DNA of 64,000 nt from Pseudocolwellia sp049933045 (GTDB lineage Bacteria; Pseudomonadota; Gammaproteobacteria; Enterobacterales; Alteromonadaceae): contig NZ_CP187926.1 in the NCBI RefSeq assembly GCF_049933045.1, positions 1,488,001 through 1,552,000 on the forward strand, read 5' to 3'. Both the position numbers and the translations under genes were made by a program. Below, one piece after another: positions 46,735 to 53,904 of the stretch. Numbering within the stretch: the first letter of the stretch is position 1; every line of letters begins with the position of its first letter. The notes below the pieces were generated by a model. The model was given only the letters and a program-made list of their open reading frames with translations. It ran no database searches and was not told where the DNA came from.

Positions 46735-47103
46735 GTTGTCCGCATAAATTTTATAAAATTACTTTTGTAATTGTGTGCTCAACAGTTGTTTTGCGTGTGG
46801 TTCAATTATTTGGTTTGGCAATGGAAGTGCCTTACAATATTCACTTCCTTTTTGCCCAACCCAGTTTTCGCCTTGCGTAGCTTTATGCAAACGTGACTTT
46901 AGCTTTTAAGGCTCAAAGTTCAAACTTTGGTGAGAAATGCGGAGGTGTTTTGGCTTCTTCCTTCCATCAAATAAACATGGTAACTTGTTGTGCTTGAAGT
47001 GTTTTTAATAACCAAGCAACTAACAAGTTGCTCAAACGGACAAATAACAGTCGGCTGCGCTTCGCGCATTATAGCCAACGGTCATTTGCCCCTTAGCAAA
47101 GCG
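46732..47103 (+). other. cassette without a recognisable ORF
   Basis: A 372-bp cassette between attC sites 3 and 4. The longest plus-strand ORF I see is 19 codons. The sequence contains GTGCTCAACAGTTGTTTTGCG and a Cys-free GC-richer middle (CCCAACCCAGTTTTCGCC), and shares no clear similarity with the five repeat cassettes. It may carry a promoter, an RNA or a dead gene. Confidence 0.65.
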
Positions 47104-47106
47104 TTA
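47021..47106 (+). other. attC site 4
   Basis: Starts TAACAAGTTGCTC and ends AAAGCGTTA; inner arms AAATAACAGTCGGCT and TAGCCAACGGTCATTT. Confidence 0.9.
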
Positions 47107-47140
47107 TAACGAATGTGCTTAATTCAACTATGGAGTCCTC

Positions 47141-47398
47141 ATGAGCGAAGAAGAAAATAACATGAAGTGGTATGAGCAATTATTTTGTGGGTTACCAATT
47201 GCATTAATATCAATTGGAGGTGCAGTTGGTGGTTTGTGTGGTGGTCTAGCATTCGCCCTAAATATTAGTGTTTTCTCAAAGGAATTATCAACAGGTAAAA
47301 AATATTTATTTACCTCTTTAATTACTTTGGGTGCAGTCATTTCTTATTTTATAATATTGGTTGTTTTGGCAATTGTTTTTCCTGAGACCTTTGCATAA
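47141..47398 (+). CDS. small two-helix membrane protein, cassette-encoded
   Basis: This 85-residue protein has two membrane helices: about residues 15-40, with a glycine-zipper-like GGAVGGLCGGLAFALN, and about 57-80 (LFTSLITLGAVISYFIILVV). The short charged N-terminus MSEEENNMKW precedes them. Function unknown. A ribosome site GGAG lies 6 nt before the ATG. Small membrane proteins are common in integron cassettes. Confidence 0.78.
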   Translation: MSEEENNMKWYEQLFCGLPIALISIGGAVGGLCGGLAFALNISVFSKELSTGKKYLFTSLITLGAVISYFIILVVLAIVFPETFA

Positions 47399-47407
47399 AG
47401 TTCGTTA

Positions 47408-47502
47408 TAACAAGCCATTCAAGCAGGACAAATAACAGTTGGCTATTTGCTCCTTCGTCGCTTATTTTAGCCAACTATCATTTGCCTCTTAATGGGGCGT
47501 TA
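47408..47502 (+). other. attC site 5
   Basis: Starts TAACAAGCCATTC and ends TGGGGCGTTA; inner arms CAAATAACAGTTGGCT and AGCCAACTATCATTTG. Confidence 0.92.
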
Positions 47503-47600
47503 TATGCTAAAAATGTTCAAACAAGTTAATCGCGTCTAGGGGCGCAGAGAACAGTCTTTTCTTCTCATCAGATTCAGCAAGCTCCAACTAAGGAAAGTAA

Positions 47601-49184
47601 ATGAAACCACCTAAAAAACTCGTTGAAGGTTTACAAAAAAAAGGGTTACTCCCAGAGAGTCTTCCAGAAATCACAAACTTCGTTGAATTCGAAGCATTGC
47701 TAGTTGAACAAATATCTACCAAACACGATAAACTTGATTGTATTGTAATGTTTGATGGTGAGTGCATTGAAAGTGAAAACTCATACTTTTTCCTCATGGA
47801 TGAGTTTATTTCTTCAATAGGTGAGAAACATGGGATTTCAAAATTAGAATCGAAATTTGATGTCAACCAAGGGAGAATATTTTGTCGAGCAGAAAAAGAC
47901 TCTATAGAACATGAGGTAAATTTCGAACAAGAAAGTGACTGGGTTTCATCGGAGTTTATTGATTTTATTTTTTTACTAACCACTGTTAAGAAAGGTAAAT
48001 TCATAGAAGTTTCTACAGGTGATCAAATATTTTTAGCCATATTTCTAAATAAAACATTGAGCACTGCATATGAAAAATATAAATCTTCAGATAAAAATTC
48101 AAGGGAGGCATTTTTAAACCATTATATGTTCCCAGAGGTTAAAATATTATCCTCATTAAGATACAGAGAAGTTTTGTCGGCATTCAAATCATTATTTTTA
48201 GAAAGTGACAAAATACTTGATCCCGAAGCTTATAAAAAAGATACAGCCATAGCTGCTCTTGCAATTTCAGAAAACAAAGATGCCTTACCAATTTATCATA
48301 TGGTCACTCAATCACCTATAAAAACCCATAATTATGTAACTATGAACATTTATGATTATTCAATTATCTGCCCTGAAGGCGATTGTTTTTTTCTTAGCCT
48401 TAAAGAGCCAGAAAAAGAAGTCATATTTAATTATCAAGCAAAGAATGTAGGCATGTTAGTTGGGGAACACTCAGAGGACTTAGGTGACTATATAATCATT
48501 GGTAAAAACCTAGATTGGGGGATTGTGGTCACAGGTGATATGTTTATTTGTGCTGGAAGCCCTGTTTTAGACTTACTAACCCCGATTAAAAAGTCAATCA
48601 AAGGGAATTTGATTGCTCCCATTTTTAAGGGTTTCATTGAAAATCATTACCTACCGCTTATCTGTGAATTAGGTTATAAAAAGACATCAGTTCCTAATTT
48701 TTCTGCATCCGCTAAGGAATATGAACTTCATTGGAGTACGGTCAGTGTACTTGGAGAACAAGAAAGTGGAACAGATAACATAACTATCAAAATACATTTA
48801 AGTGTATATAACCCTGAAGTACAATCATTTTTCAAAGATAATAAAACGCCTCCAACACTATTCGACTTTACGAATTATAGAGGTTCTACTTGGCAGATAA
48901 ATTCTCCAGATGAATTTCAAGATAAAATTCAAGATATGTGTTCATATATTAAAGGTATAGATGCTGAAGGGAAGAAAAAAATACCACTAGAAAAATGGGT
49001 ATCTCTATATGTTGGTTGTAACCAAACCTTTAATTCCGCTATAGCAGCGATGTTAAATAACGACAAAGCAGAAGCTACTCGTTTAGTAAAAATACAAATC
49101 GAAAAAGAACGTGCATATCCATGTGGACTAAGCCAAGATTCAAAAACCATTAAGCTATCAGAACTTATTGATAGTATGAGTTAA
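47601..49184 (+). CDS. large cassette-encoded protein of unknown function
   Basis: At 527 residues this is unusually long for an integron cassette. The ribosome site AAGGAAAG stands 4 nt before the ATG. The N-terminal 230 residues show no domain. The middle (YIIIGKNLDWGIVVTGDMF) looks like the ligand-free core seen in SMI1-like or immunity-type proteins. The segment at about 335-440 (APIFKGFIENHYLPLICELGYKK, followed by a beta-rich stretch) resembles DUF4304-type folds. These resemblances are weak and by eye. No signal peptide or membrane helix. A role in interbacterial conflict or defence is possible but not shown. Confidence 0.72.
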   Translation: MKPPKKLVEGLQKKGLLPESLPEITNFVEFEALLVEQISTKHDKLDCIVMFDGECIESENSYFFLMDEFISSIGEKHGISKLESKFDVNQGRIFCRAEKDSIEHEVNFEQESDWVSSEFIDFIFLLTTVKKGKFIEVSTGDQIFLAIFLNKTLSTAYEKYKSSDKNSREAFLNHYMFPEVKILSSLRYREVLSAFKSLFLESDKILDPEAYKKDTAIAALAISENKDALPIYHMVTQSPIKTHNYVTMNIYDYSIICPEGDCFFLSLKEPEKEVIFNYQAKNVGMLVGEHSEDLGDYIIIGKNLDWGIVVTGDMFICAGSPVLDLLTPIKKSIKGNLIAPIFKGFIENHYLPLICELGYKKTSVPNFSASAKEYELHWSTVSVLGEQESGTDNITIKIHLSVYNPEVQSFFKDNKTPPTLFDFTNYRGSTWQINSPDEFQDKIQDMCSYIKGIDAEGKKKIPLEKWVSLYVGCNQTFNSAIAAMLNNDKAEATRLVKIQIEKERAYPCGLSQDSKTIKLSELIDSMS

Positions 49185-49194
49185 TCTTCGCATA

Positions 49195-49287
49195 TAACAA
49201 GCCATTCAAGCAGGACAAATAACAGTTGGTTTTTGCTCGTGCCTCGCTATTTTAACCAACTATTTTTTGCCTCTTAATGGGGCGTTA
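49195..49287 (+). other. attC site 6
   Basis: Starts TAACAAGCCATTC and ends TGGGGCGTTA; nearly identical in both outer arms to attC site 5. Confidence 0.92.
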
Positions 49288-49313
49288 TGTGTAAATGGAG
49301 ATTCAATCTACTT

Positions 49314-49721
49314 ATGAGTAAATTTTATAAATTTTTACTTTTAATCCTTAATTCTTGGGTATCATTAATTTTCGTTATCTTGTTTAGCTTGGCGAGTTTT
49401 TATTTAGCACAAGTAACCAAAGATACAAATTTATTTGCTGCGTCAGGTGCTGTTGTTACCGTTTTCGGTTTATTCTCCATGATTAGGTTTACGACAATCG
49501 AGAGATACATAAATCAAGAGCAAATTATTGCCGCAAGTACAGGTGTTACAGGGCCACCACTAACACCAGAAGAATCTGAGCGTTATCAACGTGATTATCA
49601 AGCAGCTGTAAAAATTCAGCTAAAAAAGGAACTAAATAGTGAGTTAAAAGGTATATCGCTTACTATCACAGGAACGCTTATTTGGGCATATGGTTCATAT
49701 ATTCCGTTATATTTAAGTTAG
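49314..49721 (+). CDS. cassette-encoded membrane protein
   Basis: Started at ATG 49314, the protein is 135 residues. It has two N-terminal membrane helices (FLLLILNSWVSLIFVILFSL and an Ala/Val-rich one, FAASGAVVTVFGLFSMI), a hydrophilic middle (TPEESERYQRDYQAAVKIQL) and a C-terminal hydrophobic helix. An in-frame ATG at 49287 overlaps the attC end and is possible but lacks a ribosome site. Function unknown. Confidence 0.72.
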   Translation: MSKFYKFLLLILNSWVSLIFVILFSLASFYLAQVTKDTNLFAASGAVVTVFGLFSMIRFTTIERYINQEQIIAASTGVTGPPLTPEESERYQRDYQAAVKIQLKKELNSELKGISLTITGTLIWAYGSYIPLYLS

Positions 49722-49733
49722 CAAATTTACACA

Positions 49734-49826
49734 TAACAAGCCATTCAAAAGGACAAAAAACAGCTTGCTGTCCTTCGTTCCTCAGGCATTATAGCAAGCT
49801 GTTTTTTGCCTCTTAATGGGGCGTTA
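49734..49826 (+). other. attC site 7
   Basis: Starts TAACAAGCCATTC and ends TGGGGCGTTA; inner arms AAAAAACAGCTTGCTG and TAGCAAGCTGTTTTTT. Confidence 0.92.
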
Positions 49827-50128
49827 GCAGTCTTTATTCAGTTTGTATAAATCAGGGATTGGTTTTAAGTAAAAAGGTTTTACGTTTCACTTTACCTATT
49901 CCTAATTAAAATTTACTTAACGTTAATCGCTTTGTGTTGTTTTCTCAGTGTAAATTTTTAAGTAAAGTGTATTAAAAGACGTTAGTTGTAATATTAGAAA
50001 GTGATAGCGGTAAACCGCCAAAGTTTATCTTTCACTGCTAACAAGGCAAAGCAGCAGGACTAAAAACAGCTGGCCGTTGCTCGTGCCTCGCCATTTTGGC
50101 CATCAATTTTTAGCCTCTGTTTGAGGCG
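49824..50128 (+). repeat. non-coding repeat cassette, copy 2
   Basis: A 305-bp copy in direct tandem with copy 3. H1 here reads GTAAAA-AGG-TTTTAC (49869-49883), a compensatory change relative to copy 1. The H2 hairpin GCGG-TAAA-CCGC and the AAAGTGTATT block are kept. Confidence 0.9.
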
Positions 50129-50131
50129 TTA
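50039..50131 (+). other. attC site 8
   Basis: Starts TAACAAGG and ends AGGCGTTA; almost identical to attC site 1 (GGCCATCAA replaces GGCCAACAA). Confidence 0.92.
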
Positions 50132-50430
50132 GCAGTCTTATTCAATTTGTATAAATCAGGGATTGGTTTTTAGTGAAAGGTTTCACGTTTCTATTTACCT
50201 CTTCCTAATTAAAGTTTATTTAAAACTAAATATTCAGTGTTCTTTTCTTAGTGTTTATTTTTAAGTAAAGTGTATTTTTAATAATGCGTTGTATTATTAA
50301 CTAGTTATGGCGGTAAACCGCAAACGTTTATCTTCCACGGCTAACAAGGCATTGCAAAGGACTAAAAACAGCTGGCCGTTGCTCGTGCCTCGCTATTTTG
50401 GCCAACAATTTTTAGCCTCTGAATGAGGCG
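50129..50430 (+). repeat. non-coding repeat cassette, copy 3
   Basis: A 302-bp copy, the most diverged of the five. H1 reads GTGAAA-GG-TTTCAC (50173-50186). The H2 hairpin GCGG-TAAA-CCGC is kept, while flanking bases and the attC vary. It precedes the ATC-start cassette. Confidence 0.9.
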
Positions 50431-50433
50431 TTA
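50342..50433 (+). other. attC site 9
   Basis: Starts TAACAAGGCATTGC and ends TGAGGCGTTA. The outer arms differ from the other repeat cassettes (GGCATT replaces GGCAAAGCA). Confidence 0.92.
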
Positions 50434-50452
50434 GGTACACAAGGAGGTTAGC

Positions 50453-50932
50453 ATCAGAGTCACGATTTTATGCCTAGTTTTATTATCTTGTTCTTTCTTA
50501 ATTAAAGCAGAAGATAATCCTCAAGGGCTTGTAACTCTTTCTAAAAAGTTGCCTAAACAAACAATTAAACCTCTTGCCCTAATTAAAAACCAAGACTTTA
50601 ATCTATATAATCACCCATTTAACCCTGAAGTGTATTGGGTTGTAAAAGACTCCTTGTTTGATTCGTCATTAGATAAAATGACGTCTTATGGTTTTAGTGT
50701 TGCTTTGCCGTCAGAGCAAACAATTAAATCTGTTTATGATGGTTTAGATAAAATAGTTAAATATAAAAGTCATTACTTTGGTAAAGATAGTATTTGTAAA
50801 TATGGCTATATAAATAAATCTGAACATGATCTTATTTTAAAGTTGTATTTTAATAAGCAACTAATTGTTGTATCTGGAAATGAAAATTTTATAAAACAAA
50901 ACCTAAATCTTACTTATTACTGTAATTGGTAA
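50453..50932 (+). CDS. cassette-encoded exported protein, apparent ATC start codon
   Basis: A perfect Shine-Dalgarno AAGGAGG (50441-50447) is followed after 5 nt by ATC, not ATG. Reading from that ATC gives 159 residues with a convincing signal sequence (RVTILCLVLLSC, then FLIKAED), which is either a Sec signal or, with LLSC, a lipobox. No ATG, GTG or TTG occurs in this frame before TTG 50549, which would cut off the signal. Start at ATC is therefore either real and rare, or a point mutation of ATG has silenced the gene. The mature part (GLVTLSKKLPKQTIKPLAL, YWVVKDSLFDSS, KDSICKYGYINK) is not recognised. Confidence 0.65.
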   Translation: MRVTILCLVLLSCSFLIKAEDNPQGLVTLSKKLPKQTIKPLALIKNQDFNLYNHPFNPEVYWVVKDSLFDSSLDKMTSYGFSVALPSEQTIKSVYDGLDKIVKYKSHYFGKDSICKYGYINKSEHDLILKLYFNKQLIVVSGNENFIKQNLNLTYYCNW

Positions 50933-50940
50933 AGTGTACC

Positions 50941-51033
50941 TAACAAGTCACTCAAAAGGACAAATAACAGTTGGTTTTTGCTCCTTCGTCGCTTATTTTA
51001 ACCAACTATTATTTGCCTCTTAGTGAGGCGTTA
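50941..51033 (+). other. attC site 10
   Basis: Starts TAACAAGTCACTC and ends TGAGGCGTTA; inner arms CAAATAACAGTTGGTT and AACCAACTATTATTTG. Confidence 0.92.
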
Positions 51034-51334
51034 GCAGTCTTATTCAGTTTGTATAAATCAGGGATTGGTTTTAAGTAAAAAGGTTTTACGTTTCACTTTA
51101 CCTCTTCCTAATTAAAGCTTATTTAAAACTAAACACTTAGTGTTCTTTTCTTGGTGTTAATTTTTAAGTAAAGTGTATTTTTAATAATGCGTTGCCTTAT
51201 TAAATAGTTACAGCGGTAAACCGCCAAAGCTCATCTTTCACTGCTAACAAGGCAAAGCAGCAGGACTAAAAACAGTTGGCCGTTGCTCGTACCTCGCCAT
51301 TTTGGCCAACAATTTTTAGCCTCTGTTTGAGGCG
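51031..51334 (+). repeat. non-coding repeat cassette, copy 4
   Basis: A 304-bp copy. H1 reads GTAAAA-AGG-TTTTAC (51075-51089); the H2 hairpin is kept. It lies directly before the papain-like cassette. Confidence 0.9.
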
Positions 51335-51337
51335 TTA
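51245..51337 (+). other. attC site 11
   Basis: Starts TAACAAGG and ends AGGCGTTA; like attC site 1 with AGTTGGCC and CGTACCTCG variants. Confidence 0.92.
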
Positions 51338-51361
51338 TACGTTTTTCAGATTGGTGTGTAA

Positions 51362-51790
51362 TTGAAAAGTTTAGATGATATAGCAAAACAATTCAGAGCT
51401 ACTTTTGAAACTGAACACAGCAATATTAAGTTACCTTTTTTTGAAGATTTTCCTAAAAATTGCTGCGAAGGAGCATCTTGCTTTTTAGCTTTCTATTTCA
51501 TGGATAAATATCCAGAAAAAGATGTTTCAGTTATACACGGAAAAAGCTCCGATGGTGTTGAAAATCATTATTGGGTTGAAGTTGATGGTTTCATTTATGA
51601 CTTAACCGCAGATCAATTTGAAGAAGTCGATAAACCAATTTATGGTGCTAAAAATCATCCACTGTCACATTGGTTTTGTGTAACATCTAGCCAATTTGCT
51701 TCTTGCTTTTTTGGAGAGTATGCGGACAAATTTGTTGGTTTTAAAAAGCAGTCCCGTATTTATACCCAAGTAACTAGTTTGGTGGTATAA
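51362..51790 (+). CDS. cassette-encoded papain/transglutaminase-like cysteine protein
   Basis: The 142-residue product has the order Cys-His-Asp expected of a papain-like fold: FPKNCCEGASCFLAFYF with candidate nucleophilic Cys near residue 36, NHYWVEVDGF with the His near 73, and IYDLTADQF with the Asp near 84. Proteins with the HxWVExxGxxxDLTADQF pattern occur widely as small stand-alone proteins. Hydrolase or amide-transfer activity is inferred only from these motifs. The start is TTG with a weak ribosome site; the repeat cassette upstream may supply the transcript. Confidence 0.72.
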   Translation: MKSLDDIAKQFRATFETEHSNIKLPFFEDFPKNCCEGASCFLAFYFMDKYPEKDVSVIHGKSSDGVENHYWVEVDGFIYDLTADQFEEVDKPIYGAKNHPLSHWFCVTSSQFASCFFGEYADKFVGFKKQSRIYTQVTSLVV

Positions 51791-51795
51791 ACGTA

Positions 51796-51886
51796 TAACA
51801 AGTTGCTTAAAAGGACAAAAAACAGTTTGCTGTTTTCGTTCCTCAACATTTTAGCAAACTATTTTTTGCCTCTTAGCAAGGCGTTA
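51796..51886 (+). other. attC site 12
   Basis: Starts TAACAAGTTGCTT and ends AAGGCGTTA; inner arms AAAAAACAGTTTGCTG and TAGCAAACTATTTTTT. Confidence 0.92.
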
Positions 51887-51902
51887 TAAGGTTCAATCAG
51901 GC

Positions 51903-52313
51903 ATGGATAAGCAAAGTCGAATGGAACTCCGAAGAAAGGCTGGTTACAGAGATTTACCTGAACCAGTTGTAAAGGTTCAAGGTCCTGAGTATTCAATGTC
52001 TTTTGCATGCTTTAGCTGTAAAACTTCTAACATGCGTCATTTCAACGTCCCTTCATGTGATTACCCTAAGACTATGGAATGTCCTATTTGTAAAAGTACA
52101 ACGGTAAACTTAGGTAGGCATTTTAAACCACCTAAAAAATCGGATATTGCCCAATGGAAAAAGGTTAGGTTTCTCGCAGAACATGGATTTGTGTTTCAAA
52201 AAATACGAATTGATTCAAATAGCTACGATAGTGTTCCGTACCCTGATACATTATCTGAAGCCAAAGAATTTGTCGTAAAATACAAAAAATGGGCTTGGGA
52301 ACCAACCTTATAA
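51903..52313 (+). CDS. cassette-encoded zinc-ribbon protein
   Basis: The 136-residue product has a likely zinc ribbon made of CFSCKTSNMRHF and ECPICKSTTVNLGRHF, between a basic N-terminus (MDKQSRMELRRKAGYRD) and a C-terminal SEAKEFVVKYKKWAWEP helix. It may bind nucleic acid, but no homologue of known role is recognised. The stop codon TAA is the first three bases of attC site 13, so the ORF ends exactly at the recombination site. AAGG lies 11 nt before the ATG. Confidence 0.75.
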   Translation: MDKQSRMELRRKAGYRDLPEPVVKVQGPEYSMSFACFSCKTSNMRHFNVPSCDYPKTMECPICKSTTVNLGRHFKPPKKSDIAQWKKVRFLAEHGFVFQKIRIDSNSYDSVPYPDTLSEAKEFVVKYKKWAWEPTL

Positions 52314-52401
52314 CAAGGCGTTCAAACGGACAAAAAACAGTTGGCTGTTTCACTCCGTTCACATTATAGCCAACAATTTTTTGCCGCTTAACGTGGCGTT
52401 A
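52311..52401 (+). other. attC site 13
   Basis: Starts TAACAAGGCGTTC and ends GTGGCGTTA; inner arms AAAAAACAGTTGGCTG and TAGCCAACAATTTTTT. It supplies the stop codon of the preceding ORF. Confidence 0.92.
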
Positions 52402-52702
52402 GCAGTCTTATTCAGTTTGTATAAATCAGGGATTGGTTTTAAGTAAAAAGGTTTTACGTTTCATTTAACCTCTCCCTAATTAAAGTTTACTTGTCGATAA
52501 TTTCTTTGTGTTGTTTTCTCAGTGTAAATTTTTAAGTAAAGTGTATTAAAAATAGTTAGTTGTAATATTAGGTAGTTACAGCGGTAAACCGCCAAAGCTT
52601 ATCTTACACTGCTAACAAGGCAAAGCAGCAGGACTAAAAACAGTTAGCCGTTGCTCGTACCTCGCCATTTTGGCCAACAATTTTTAGCCTCTGTTTGAGG
52701 CA
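52399..52702 (+). repeat. non-coding repeat cassette, copy 5
   Basis: A 304-bp copy. H1 reads GTAAAA-AGG-TTTTAC (52443-52457); the H2 hairpin is kept. Its attC has a mutated core. It lies directly before the peptidase-E-like cassette. Confidence 0.9.
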
Positions 52703-52705
52703 TTA
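52613..52705 (+). other. attC site 14, mutated R' core
   Basis: Starts TAACAAGG but ends AGGCATTA: the invariant GTTA core has become ATTA (52702). The change removes the G at the crossover point and should reduce recombination here. GGCC/GGCC pairing in the stem is also disturbed (AGTTAGCC against GGCCAAC). Confidence 0.85.
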
Positions 52706-52738
52706 GGCTTCTCTATCATTAACTAGGTCAGGATAATA

Positions 52739-53359
52739 ATGAAAAATATATTTTTAACTTCCTCTTTTGCAGACGTTGTAAATTTATTTAAAGAATATAA
52801 AAATGAAGATCTTCAGGGGAAAACCATCACTTTTATCCCTACAGCGAGTATTCATGAAGAAATTATATTTTATGTAGAGGCAGGAAAAAAAGCCTTAGAA
52901 AGTATTGGTTTTATTGTAGATGTTCTTGAAATTTCTACTGCGTCACATGAAGAAATATTAAACAAACTTAAGCATAATGAATTTATCTATGTAGGTGGAG
53001 GGAATACTTTTTTCCTTCTGCAAGAATTAAAAAGAACAAAAGCAGACAAACTAATTATTGACCAAATTAATTTGGGGAAAACTTATATTGGTGAGTCAGC
53101 TGGATCAGTTATTCTTTCTCCAAATATTGAATATATTTCTGAAATGGATAACCCTAAAATAGCTAAAAAACTAGCATCCTATGACGCTCTTGGTGTTATT
53201 GATTTTTATCCTTTACCTCATTACACCAATTTTCCATTCAAAGAACTTGCAGAAAAAGTATTTGAAAAATTTTCAGATAAAATAAACATGTGTACTTTCA
53301 GTAATGATCAGGCAATTATTATAAATGACAGTAATGTTAAAATTGTGAGCAAAGCCTAA
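52739..53359 (+). CDS. cassette-encoded peptidase E-like (S51) protein
   Basis: The 206-residue product is a type 1 glutamine-amidotransferase-like protein of the peptidase E (S51) family, which cleaves Asp-Xaa dipeptides. Motifs: IPTASIHEE after the first strand, FIYVGGGNTFFLLQEL, the nucleophile elbow YIGESAGSVILSPNI with the active Ser, and FYPLPHYTNF with the His. Length is close to E. coli PepE (229), so the fold should be complete. It starts after TCAGGATAATA, and the stop codon lies in attC site 15. An enzyme cassette is notable among mostly unknown neighbours. Confidence 0.85.
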   Translation: MKNIFLTSSFADVVNLFKEYKNEDLQGKTITFIPTASIHEEIIFYVEAGKKALESIGFIVDVLEISTASHEEILNKLKHNEFIYVGGGNTFFLLQELKRTKADKLIIDQINLGKTYIGESAGSVILSPNIEYISEMDNPKIAKKLASYDALGVIDFYPLPHYTNFPFKELAEKVFEKFSDKINMCTFSNDQAIIINDSNVKIVSKA

Positions 53360-53450
53360 CAAGGCCATTAAATCGGACAAAAAACAGTTGGCCATTGTTC
53401 GTGCCTCACAAATTATAGCCAACTACTTTTTGCCGTTTATGGCAGCGTTA
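53357..53450 (+). other. attC site 15
   Basis: Starts TAACAAGGCCATT and ends GCAGCGTTA; inner arms AAAAAACAGTTGGCC and TAGCCAACTACTTTTT. It is the last attC of the array. Confidence 0.92.
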
Positions 53451-53457
53451 GTTGCCT

Positions 53458-53904
53458 ATGAAACTTAAGAGTGTAATTTACGAGTTGTTTGAAATTGATT
53501 TTGGTTCGCTGAAAGGACAAACAGATTCCGAATCTCACGAAATAGATCGTGAAATTTACTTAGAATTCGAAACTGGTGAAATATTTTATTTTTCTTGGTG
53601 TAATGAGCCAGTACAATATTGCATTGGATTTAAGCCTGAAAGGTTCAACGAAAATGAACCTGATCATGTTATAGATGCGACTAACTGGAAAGTTTGGTGT
53701 GAGCTTGTCGGACAAGACATATCCTTTGTCTTTGCCGATGAGTCACATCAGATTTTAGAGTTAAAAGGTCTATCGTCATCTGTGTATTTATCAAGCCAAG
53801 AAAGAGGCTCATGGGGCGCTGACGTATTACATATATCAAAAAGTTTGCCGATAGTCAGCAACTATAAGGCAAATCAACAGGACTTTGATCTTCCCCCGCT
53901 TTAA
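53458..53904 (+). CDS. last cassette ORF, unknown function
   Basis: The 148-residue product starts at ATG 53458, only 7 bp after the last attC core. It is acidic and beta-rich (IYLEFETGEIFYFSWCNEP, DATNWKVWCELVGQDISFVF, ELKGLSSSVYLSSQERGSWG). The pattern resembles small immunity-type or DUF proteins, but no family is recognised. No attC follows: the sequence after the stop enters an unrelated palindrome, so the cassette has lost its 3' end. Confidence 0.7.
   Translation: MKLKSVIYELFEIDFGSLKGQTDSESHEIDREIYLEFETGEIFYFSWCNEPVQYCIGFKPERFNENEPDHVIDATNWKVWCELVGQDISFVFADESHQILELKGLSSSVYLSSQERGSWGADVLHISKSLPIVSNYKANQQDFDLPPL

Larger units (their letters stand above)
45512..53904 (+). mobile_element. 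integron cassette array lacking an integrase in this window (CALIN-type)
   Basis: Fifteen attC sites of 86-95 bp, all in the same orientation and closely similar to each other, delimit sixteen units (the last lacks its attC). Each attC starts with TAACAAG (R'') and ends with GCGTTA(G/T) (R'), with a long imperfect palindrome between. Ten units carry an ORF on the plus strand, one is ORF-less, and five are copies of a ~304-bp non-coding cassette. Uniform attC sites are the hallmark of sedentary chromosomal integrons. No intI gene or attI is found within 64 kb, so any mobilisation would need an integrase elsewhere in the genome. Confidence 0.93.
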
